From assembly GCA_943736015.1 (NCBI GenBank), contig OX031059.1, forward strand, positions 20,950,501-21,014,500: a DNA stretch of 64,000 bases. The letters run 5' to 3'. Numbering within the stretch: position 1 is the first letter of the stretch; every line of letters starts with the position of its first letter. The notes below the pieces were generated by a model. The model was not told where the DNA came from. It saw nothing but the letters and a program-made list of their open reading frames with translations, and searched no databases. Both the position numbers and the translations under genes were made by a program. The DNA comes from Tridacna crocea. Taxonomy: Eukaryota > Mollusca > Bivalvia > Cardiida > Cardiidae. Below are positions 57,584 through 64,000 of the stretch, in pieces.

Positions 57584-57692
57584 GGGCCGAATCTTCTCAC
57601 CCTCGGGGCCGAATCTTCTCACCTGCTGGGCCGAATCTTCTCGAAAATCGCTGGAAGGCCCTGGGCCGAATCTTCTTGGGTCCGAATCTTCT
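57584..57692 (-). repeat. F2 right box array
   Basis: Five boxes reading GGGCCGAATCTTCT on the + strand; the outer two are stepped 16 bp. Confidence 0.95.
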
Positions 57693-57769
57693 GACATCCC
57701 TAAAATGTTAATTAACTATTGTAAAACTTTTAACTGGAATTGTTTGTATATTTTCAGGATATATTTTGA

Positions 57770-59614
57770 TTACTGTTCTGGCTCACAGTGGTGACAAAGG
57801 AAACTGTCACCCCTCCTAACCACCCTGACTGATGTGCAATAGATTAAATGAACCCAATGGTCACAGTTGTCACATTGAGCCCACTTAGTAAATACAAGAG
57901 ACATGCAGTTTCGTAATTCAGCTGGCTGAAACTTGTTACATTTGCAACACAGCTCAGTGGGATCTATATCAGACTCTGGTTCACTGTCAGAGTCAGAGGG
58001 CAGAAGATTAATTGTTGAAGGACCTGGTTGAGGTTCTTTTGTAGCTGCACCCTTAGATTTCCTCTTGATTAAACTTTCTTTGTGTTGCAACATTACAGAT
58101 TTTTTCTTGTATTTTTGGTTACTTTCATGACTTTCCATCAAGGCCTGAACAGTTTTTGATAATTCTTTTCCTGAAACAATCTTGCTGATAGTTTTCCTTT
58201 GTTTTTTTCCTTTGCCACTTTTTACTTCTTTCAAGCTCTTCTCTTTTTCTCTAAAAAATCTTTCTGTGTTTTCCTGACTGTTTTGTTCCTTTGAAATATC
58301 ATTTTCTGCCACACAGCCACCAGTAACAAATGCGATATCTGCCTCATCATTATTTTCAGCCTCCATCTGACCTCCTTCAATGGTTGCCTGGCTGTCCTGT
58401 GAATAATGGTCATCATTCTGAATAAAAACTTCTGCTGGTTTCAGATATTCACCTGGCACTGAATCAGGATTGAAAGGGTAGACACCTGTGCGTCTGAAAC
58501 CAGACTGTATGTTCTCTGGAGATAAGGCTTTTGTGTAAGCTTTACAAGCCATGCCACAAATATTATATCTGTTTATGGATTCTGCTGATTCCCTTATGTG
58601 TTTATGGCAAATAATATTGTATATCTTTTCTAAGGGTCCATAACAGGATACATCCATTGGCTGTAAAACATGGCTGGTGTGAGCTGGTAAAATGAAAATA
58701 ATGATACCTTTCTCTCTGGCCCATTGTACAAGATTCACAGAAATGTGTGAGCGGTGACCATCAAGTAGAAGTAAAACTTTCTGACCATCACGTCCTGGTA
58801 TGAATTTAAGAAAATGGTTTTCCAAGTACTCTCGAAAAATATTGCCATTAGACCATCCAGTTTCACTTACAGAAGCCCCAGTACCTGGTGATGCTCCTTC
58901 CATCAGCTCTTGTCTCAGACGTTTTCCTGGGAAAACAAAAAACGGAGGAAGAGAGACCCCACTTGCACTTCCTCCACCCAAAATAGTAACAGTTTTACCT
59001 CGGCCAGAAGTTACAGCTTGTGGACAGATTGCAGCATCAGCAACAACATGGGGTGGTCTATGGTCCACAGAAATTCCTTTCTCATCCACATTAAAAATCA
59101 GGTGTGGCTGGTCTAATAGTCCATGTTTCATCAAAGTTTCTTTTAAGTTTTTGAAATAGTCAGTCACAACTTCCAACGATGTTGTTTTTGCCCTTGCATG
59201 CTCTAATCCTCTGGGTTTAAGAACTCTTAATTCTGGCCAGCGCTTCAAAAAGCCCCTCATCCATTTCATGGTAAATGGTTTCTCTCTTGTTCTCTTGCCT
59301 AAGTGCACAGCATAGTCTGAAGCAATATTAGTACATTCTTGTCTTGTGTAACCATACCCATATGATGCCATGGTTTTGAAATGGTTGACTAAATTTGCCT
59401 CCTCAAAAAGATCTAACACTGGGCTCTTTCCAAAAACCGCTGTCTCTGCGTCCACTTTTCCTAGAACTCGATCCCTAAGTGTAGTGTCAGGCACCTTGAA
59501 TATTTTTGATGCTTTCTTTACCGATATTTTCTGTTCCTTAACCATCATGTAAGCATTTGTCATGCTGGTGGGAGAATAGAGCCTGTACTTGTGTCTTCTG
59601 GAAACAGGGTTTGG
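57770..59614 (-). CDS. Transposase exon 2 (HTH, DDE core, PHD-like finger)
   Basis: 614 codons and TAA. The acceptor TTCTGTTCTTTGCAG precedes it; the frame stays open a little upstream (to 59671), but that stretch is pyrimidine-rich intron. Neighbouring small ORFs on both strands are shadows. Confidence 0.94.
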   Translation of the reverse strand, partial: PNPVSRRHKYRLYSPTSMTNAYMMVKEQKISVKKASKIFKVPDTTLRDRVLGKVDAETAVFGKSPVLDLFEEANLVNHFKTMASYGYGYTRQECTNIASDYAVHLGKRTREKPFTMKWMRGFLKRWPELRVLKPRGLEHARAKTTSLEVVTDYFKNLKETLMKHGLLDQPHLIFNVDEKGISVDHRPPHVVADAAICPQAVTSGRGKTVTILGGGSASGVSLPPFFVFPGKRLRQELMEGASPGTGASVSETGWSNGNIFREYLENHFLKFIPGRDGQKVLLLLDGHRSHISVNLVQWAREKGIIIFILPAHTSHVLQPMDVSCYGPLEKIYNIICHKHIRESAESINRYNICGMACKAYTKALSPENIQSGFRRTGVYPFNPDSVPGEYLKPAEVFIQNDDHYSQDSQATIEGGQMEAENNDEADIAFVTGGCVAENDISKEQNSQENTERFFREKEKSLKEVKSGKGKKQRKTISKIVSGKELSKTVQALMESHESNQKYKKKSVMLQHKESLIKRKSKGAATKEPQPGPSTINLLPSDSDSEPESDIDPTELCCKCNKFQPAELRNCMSLVFTKWAQCDNCDHWVHLIYCTSVRVVRRGDSFLCHHCEPEQ

Positions 59615-59678
59615 CTGCAAAGAACAGAAAAAAAGATTAATGATTACATATTTTAGTATAAGTACCTGCATCTCTAAC

Positions 59679-59904
59679 TTAACCCATTACCACACATTCC
59701 CTACTTTTGATGCCCCTGAGAAAGAAGCCTTTAGAAAACACTGTAGGAAAAGGATGAAAAGCTGGTAACCAGCATTTTCTTTTCCCACAGTGTTTTCTAC
59801 CCTTCCCAGAACAAAGTTCAATTTTTTAGTCACCTTTATTTTGTCGTCTGCAACTGCTTTCAATTTGAACCAGTCTAAAATTTTGTCGTGTGGTAAAGGG
59901 TTAA
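59679..59904 (+). mobile_element. MITE family A copy in the transposase intron
   Basis: TTAA both ends; the right hairpin arm has lost about 5 bp (GCATTTTC-TTTTCCCAC). It lies about 65 bp upstream of the exon 2 acceptor. Confidence 0.92.
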
Positions 59905-60138
59905 AGATATAAGAACACAGGTCTTGGAAACACATGAAAAAAGTAATTGCGGCCTAACGCATTCCTTTTGTATCACGTGACTTCCATTGATCGATCTTTA
60001 CTGTAAGAAATGGTAAAAAGTTCAGAGTGAAAAATTACGTGAAAACACACAAAAAAATCATCAAAAAACCTCTAAAATATAGAATTAAGGATTTTTGATA
60101 AATTCTAGTGGTTATATTTTGTATCTTAAACCGCTTAC

Positions 60139-60153
60139 CTGCTTTTGACGCAT
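60139..60153 (-). CDS. Transposase exon 1 (MRQKQ)
   Basis: ATG CGT CAA AAG CAG|GTAAGC. It joins in phase 0 to the acceptor at 59615. The product then starts with a basic MRQKQPNPVSRRHKY, typical just before a psq HTH. Confidence 0.75.
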
Positions 60154-60826
60154 TTTATCTTCTCGTAGTAAAAAAACGTTCGAAAACTCGTAGTAAAACT
60201 TTTCCCACGGTCTGAGCATGCGCAGTCGAAATCCCGCGAGATACGAGATGAAAACAAAAAAGTCACGACTCAAGGACAGTAACGAATCTAGGACCCCCGA
60301 CGATATATTGACATCATCAAAACGATTACTAAATGTTTTACACCAATTAGTCAGTTTCAATGACAGGTAACTTAAAAAAGCTGTCACTTTACACTGGATA
60401 AGAGGATTAACACCTTTGATACTTTCACGGTCATAAATGACTCGCCAACTTCATTAACGTCCGCGTGTCCTTCGCAATTTATACTGATAGACAGGCTATG
60501 TTAAATGAAGTTCTAGACGATTATTTCATGCGTCGGATTGACATTTAGGCAGATATTTTTCATTGTCAAAGACAGGCATTTCAAATTTCAAATTGTCAAA
60601 ACCCGGGCTCAGGGATCAAATTAAAAGCTTGCCGAGTTGTCAAGTTTTGTCAAGACATCCATGGACAAAGTTTTCTTTCTCATTTTCCGGCCAGTTTCTG
60701 TGTTTGTTATCCACTATGTTTAATCCACAAAACGGGATTCCTCAATCGACTTTCGGAATCGGAATCGGAAACCAACTGACTTTTGACTATAGTCGATCAT
60801 CAACCCACCACTATGTTTTCATCTAC

Positions 60827-60903
60827 CTTCAGTCTGAAAGTTTGCTCCGAAGCTATTTTTGTTATTTGTCTCCTCAAATTCCAAGCTAACTTTCAGACTG
60901 AAG
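60827..60903. repeat. Short inverted repeat, 16-bp arms
   Basis: CTTCAGTCTGAAAGTT and its exact complement, 45 bp apart, just inside the F1 right array. Confidence 0.88.
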
Positions 60904-60931
60904 CTATAGATATATCTATCTTTTTTACAAA

Positions 60932-61079
60932 GGTTACGAGTTAACCAAAACAGGTACGAGTTGACCAAAATAGGTACGAGTTGACTTGGGTAGGTACGAG
61001 TTGACCAAAAAACAGGTACGAGTTGACCAAAACAGGTACGAGTTGACTAAGGTACGGGTTGACTTAAGTACGAGTTGAC
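60932..61079 (-). repeat. F1 right box array
   Basis: Eight boxes GGTACGAGTTGAC on the + strand. Outer steps are 16 bp, inner steps 20-22 bp with CAAAACA linkers. Confidence 0.95.
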
Positions 61080-61082
61080 TAG

Positions 61083-61965
61083 AAAGCGCTGTTTTGCATT
61101 ATCCGTCTGCCCATATTAAATCAAGGTTCTGGATTTTGATGAGCTTCTATTCAAAAGTCATGAACGAAACGCTTACGCATGTCATTTTTTTTCAGCATGT
61201 TACTGAATGTGCTGGCTTTTGACCTATATTTGCTAAGTCTACTGATAAATTGAATAAATGGAAATTTATGATTGATAAAAAATGTTGACATGTTTATTTT
61301 AAGGGGCCCGGGGCTATTTGTGGGCAGATTTACGCGTTCTATCTTTTTTTTTGAAGATATTTCTTATTTTGGATGGCAGATTGTACAAATAGCTACTATT
61401 GGAATTCTTACCTAAGAATTTCTGCAGGTGTTCAAGCCCGTACTTCTGTCATAAATAGAATATACTAACACATCTAATACTTACTGTCTGGAGAATTAAA
61501 AATGTTGTTCAGAAAATTGAGAACTAGATATTTATTAGGCACAGTATCAGAGTCAGCTTAAAGTGGAGGTATATTTCGACTTTCAATAGTTTAGTTTTTA
61601 TCAGTTCAGGGTATGAAGTGACTTTTAATAACATTGTATTATTTACACATAGGTGAGATGCAGCACTTGGCTGAACATGGAGGAAGGACAATTTGTACTT
61701 TTAACTGAACATGCAAGAAAATATAAACTCATAGGAACTACGGGAAAGCTGTAATTCGAAAACCTTGGATTTACAGTTATGATATTTGGTGAGTTTGACT
61801 GTTTAACTTTTTTTGCACCCAATTCAACAGTATGTGTATCATGTGTACATGCATTATGTATCTGTAGAATTGTCTTTAAAACCATCTCATTTTTCACAGC
61901 AGTTTTACAGGAAATAATTATTTCTTTGGTAGACCTATGGTCATGATGATTTCAACTGAATTATA
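61083..61965. other. No recognised feature
   Basis: AT-rich DNA to the right of F1, no gene, MITE or SINE seen. Confidence 0.55.
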
Positions 61966-61967
61966 GT

Positions 61968-62440
61968 TTAACCCTTTACCACACATTTCCAAGTTTTAAC
62001 CCTTTACCAAACAATCCCTGTTTTTTATGATCCTGAGATAGAGGCCTTTTGAAAACATTGTGTGAAAAGGAGAAAATGCTGGTAACCAGTATTTTCTCCT
62101 TTTTCCACAAATTTTTCTTCCCTGCTGGAAACAAATTTCAATATTCGAGCTAGGTTTATTTTGTCGTCTGCAAGTGCTTTGAATTTGGACCATTCTTAAA
62201 TTTTGTTGTTTGGTAAAGAGTTTACAACCTCAATAAAGAAAGCTTTTGAAAAAATTATTGGAAAAGAAGAAAACTCTGCTAACCAGTATTTTCTTCTTTT
62301 GCACAATGTGTTCAACGCTTCTGAAAACAAATTCCAAATTTTCATTCCCGTTTATTTTGTCGTTTAGAAATGCTTTCAGTATGGCTAAGTCCAAAGTTTT
62401 CTTGAGATATCACTGCAGTATTGCTGAAAGCAGTTAATGG
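61968..62440 (+). mobile_element. MITE A end fragment followed by two copies
   Basis: TTAACCCTTTACCACACATT fragment (61968-61996) is interrupted by a full copy, 61997-62222, as if one MITE inserted at the end of another. A decayed third copy follows to 62440. Confidence 0.8.
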
Positions 62441-62837
62441 CATCATTAAAACTGAATTTTATTAATTTACAGGATGACTGTGTAAGAAGCCTTAAACACG
62501 ACACTCTGCAAGCTAAGACCTACAGTATAAAGTGGACTAGTGCTCAACATAGAGATCGAGGGCAGGAAAGAGAGATCTATGTTTAGGACAGTGTTGCCTA
62601 AAAATCCTGCAAATGAGGACCTTGATTGATTTTTACTAACATTTAGCTCCTGATTCCTGATCTGTGTAAACAACAGTGAATATAAACATTTACCCTTACA
62701 TTGTAAAGTCACATGTTTTAACCCTTAACATGCTAAATACATCAAGTAACTGAAATGAAACTTTCAAGCCAACAGTAAGTTCCAAATTTTGTTGTTAATT
62801 GCAGTGATCTTTTAGGGGAAATATCATTTTATGGACA

Positions 62838-62900
62838 GTGTGCATCCAAGATCAGAGTGCACATTTTCTGCAGTTTGATCTTGATCTACATTGTCTGCAA
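62838..62900. repeat. Foldback repeat family D
   Basis: AGTGTGCATCCAAGATCAGA faces TTGATCTTGATCTACATTGT. Confidence 0.7.
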
Positions 62901-62904
62901 AAGG

Positions 62905-63580
62905 TACTTGAGATGAGCTTAGCAGTCTAAGGAATAATGACCCATAGGAAGTTGGCTTCTGAATACATTTTGGGAAACAAATACAATGCTGATAACCAAA
63001 ACTTTCTTTGAACGAAAATTACATCTTTTGAGTTAAACTAAATTGCTGTCACCTGTAGATGCTTTGATTTTTGACAAATCTAACATTTTGTATTTTTCTT
63101 TTTTGCATTTATTAGATAAGACTCCTTGCTGGTTAAAGATATATCATACCATAATTATGTTATTTCAAGGCAGTAACACAATTGTTTTGTTTTATATATC
63201 TGTGAATGTTAACTACCATATTTTTTCTACACTTTTGCAATTGTAATTTTGAAGGAAAGCAATATACTAAAACAAAATAAAGAGATGGCTTGAAAATACA
63301 TTTATTTCTTATTTTACTGTAGTTTATGGTAGTTTGACCTAAATATTAGATGATTTTACAGCAAGCTGATATGCATTCTAGTCTTCAGTGCTTATAAGTC
63401 AACCAACTTACTTCGTGGACAAAGGACTTTAGAATATTACCTCACTCATGTATGAATTGCTAAAGTCAAGCACCTCTGATTGCTTGGCTATGTGTACTTT
63501 CTATTTGTGAAGTTCAAGGATGTTTCTGCCAAACCATATGGATAACCAGGTCAACCTCACAAAGTACAACAAAACTGGAC
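62905..63580. other. No gene recognised; faint MITE A traces
   Basis: 62950-63095 shows GATAACCAAAACTTTC and GTCACCTGTAGATGCTTTGA, far-drifted family A. The rest has no feature I can name. Confidence 0.45.
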
Positions 63581-63650
63581 CGACTTGATTCCCGTATGCA
63601 GCCAATTTTATGCAAAGCAGGACTAAAATGGAACCCAAGTAGTAACATTG

Positions 63651-63907
63651 GACCTACAGGATTCCCATATAGTGCCCTTATAATAGAGATCTGGGAACCA
63701 TATGGGTCCAGTGAGGGTATTTACAAATTACCCTTATTGGACCCATATAGTTCCCATGTATGACCCATATATGTTTGCCCATGTGGGTCCCACATGGATT
63801 CCTGTTGCAAAAACCAGCTCAATCCCACATGGGCAGCCCATTTTGGACCCATATACAATCCCACATGGGGCCCATATCGGTCTCATAAATTTTGCTGACT
63901 GGGGCCC
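63651..63907 (-). repeat. F4 right array (CATATGGG-type)
   Basis: More than ten half-sites such as GGACCCATATAG, GCCCATGTGGGTCCCACATG, GGGGCCCATATC. Overlapping open frames on both strands come only from this repeat. The end CTGACTGGGGCC mirrors the start of the array at 53711. Confidence 0.8.
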
Positions 63908-64000
63908 AGGTTGACACCAACGGGAGACACGTTCTATTTTTAGATGATCAATTCGCTCATTTACATACAGGAATAGACAGACGAATTTCATACATAGCCC

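Larger units (their letters stand above)
55193..57692. mobile_element. F2: 2.5-kb element with inverted arrays of GAAGATTCGG(A/C)CC boxes
   Basis: Left boxes at 55193, 55209, 55237, 55253, 55274 and 55296. Right inverted boxes at 57584, 57606, 57628, 57663 and 57679, with one further in at about 57396. Outer 30 bp of both ends align (RGAAGATTCGGACCYAAG, then AAGATTCGGCCCA). The interior is AT-rich and has no ORF of note, so it is non-autonomous. It lies 77 bp beyond the transposase stop codon. Confidence 0.85.
57770..60153 (-). other. pogo-superfamily transposase gene (two exons, 619 aa)
   Basis: Exon 1 supplies MRQKQ and splices to PNPVSRRHKYRLYSPTSMTN. Exon numbering of the product: psq-type HTH at about 20-50 (MMVKEQKISVKKASKIFKVP, DTTLRDRV), CENP-B/Tc5-type second HTH about 60-160 (FTMKWMRGFLKRWPELRVLK), DDE_1 catalytic core with the acidic residues in FNVDEKG, LLLDGHRSH and LQPMDVSCYGPLE. 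Then a charged, Lys/Ser-rich linker with SDSDSEPESDIDPTE, and a C-terminal PHD-like finger (CCKCN...CDNCDHWVH...CHHC). Such enzymes cut and paste at TA sites. No internal stop, so recent activity or domestication is possible. A MITE A sits in the intron. Confidence 0.93.
54838..60307 (-). mobile_element. F5: pogo-like DNA transposon with intact transposase
   Basis: 54838-54866 and the complement of 60279-60307 agree at 24 of 29 positions (TATATC-TCGG-GGTCC--GA-TCGTTAC); a TA target is plausible at both edges. Inside each end a second box repeats the motif (GGTCCTTGAGTCGTGAC at 55048-55064; complement of 60262-60277). The initiator ATG of the transposase is about 150 bp inside the right end. 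F2 interrupts the sequence downstream of the gene. Confidence 0.72.
54654..61082. mobile_element. F1: element bounded by inverted arrays of GTCAACTCGTACC boxes
   Basis: Six boxes at the left (54657, 54672, 54688, 54708, 54724, 54740). Eight inverted boxes at the right (60932 weak, 60953, 60973, 60993, 61015, 61035, 61051, 61067). Outermost about 37 bp of both ends align: CTRGTCAACTCGTACTKA, then RGTCAACMCGTACC. Steps are 15-16 or 20-22 bp. Most of the span is the inserted F5 (54838-60307); without it F1 would be about 0.96 kb and without an ORF. Confidence 0.8.

Noticed and set aside
60563-60889. 108-codon open frame within F1
   Set aside because: Overlaps a hairpin, Ser/Phe-rich with no family resemblance; probably chance.
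63702-63991. Overlapping open frames with repeated HMGP/IGPT-like motifs on both strands
   Set aside because: Low-complexity translation of the F4 array.
1-64000. CRISPR array, bacterial operon or riboswitch
   Set aside because: Spliced animal genes and eukaryotic repeats only; the box arrays are irregular, inverted in pairs, and lack unique spacers.

Overview
The window is AT-rich, intron-rich animal DNA. Two host genes are recognisable by protein similarity and neither has any bacterial trait. tRNA-headed SINEs, a CCCCTGCAAAACGAAGG-type repeat common in mollusc genomes and a very dense TTAA-flanked MITE load suggest a mollusc, probably a bivalve; this assignment is from memory of such repeats and is not proven.

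Left part (1-30.6 kb, + strand): the 3' portion of a cytosolic carboxypeptidase gene of the AGBL4/CCP6 type, nine coding exons (437 residues plus stop) spread over 30 kb, with the active-site residues present. The 5' exons lie outside the window. Its introns are filled with MITEs; intron 6 alone is 15.8 kb. Intron 8 carries a degenerate minisatellite of about 56 bp period.

Middle (30.6-41.7 kb): intergenic DNA made of MITEs, two tRNA-derived SINEs and several foldback repeats. From 51.26 down to 41.72 kb on the - strand lies a complete SNU13 (15.5K/NHP2L1) gene: four well-supported exons encode residues 2-128, and an exon ending in ATG|GTAAGT at 51254-51256 is the best candidate for the start. 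Its first intron holds a tRNA-SINE, a broken hAT-like zinc-finger gene interrupted by a 106-bp MITE, and a 3.4-kb inverted-repeat element (called F3 here).

Right part (53.7-63.9 kb): a nest of DNA elements. Outermost are CATATGGG-rich arrays in inverted orientation (F4), then arrays of GTCAACTCGTACC boxes (F1), then a pogo-like transposon (F5, 29-bp inverted ends) with an apparently intact, spliced transposase ending in a PHD-like zinc finger, and inside that a 2.5-kb element with GAAGATTCGG(A/C)CC box arrays (F2). F1, F2 and F3 share one design: 13-14-bp boxes stepped by 16-17 bp, in inverted orientation at the two ends.

The dominant repeat, MITE family A (about 230 bp, TTAA-flanked, ends CCCTTTACC, central 33-bp-arm hairpin), has about 75 recognisable copies, and family B shares its ends and core but not its arms. 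Several A copies stop 47-51 bp upstream of 3' splice sites. All coordinates and splice sites were read by eye; no alignment or database search was run.
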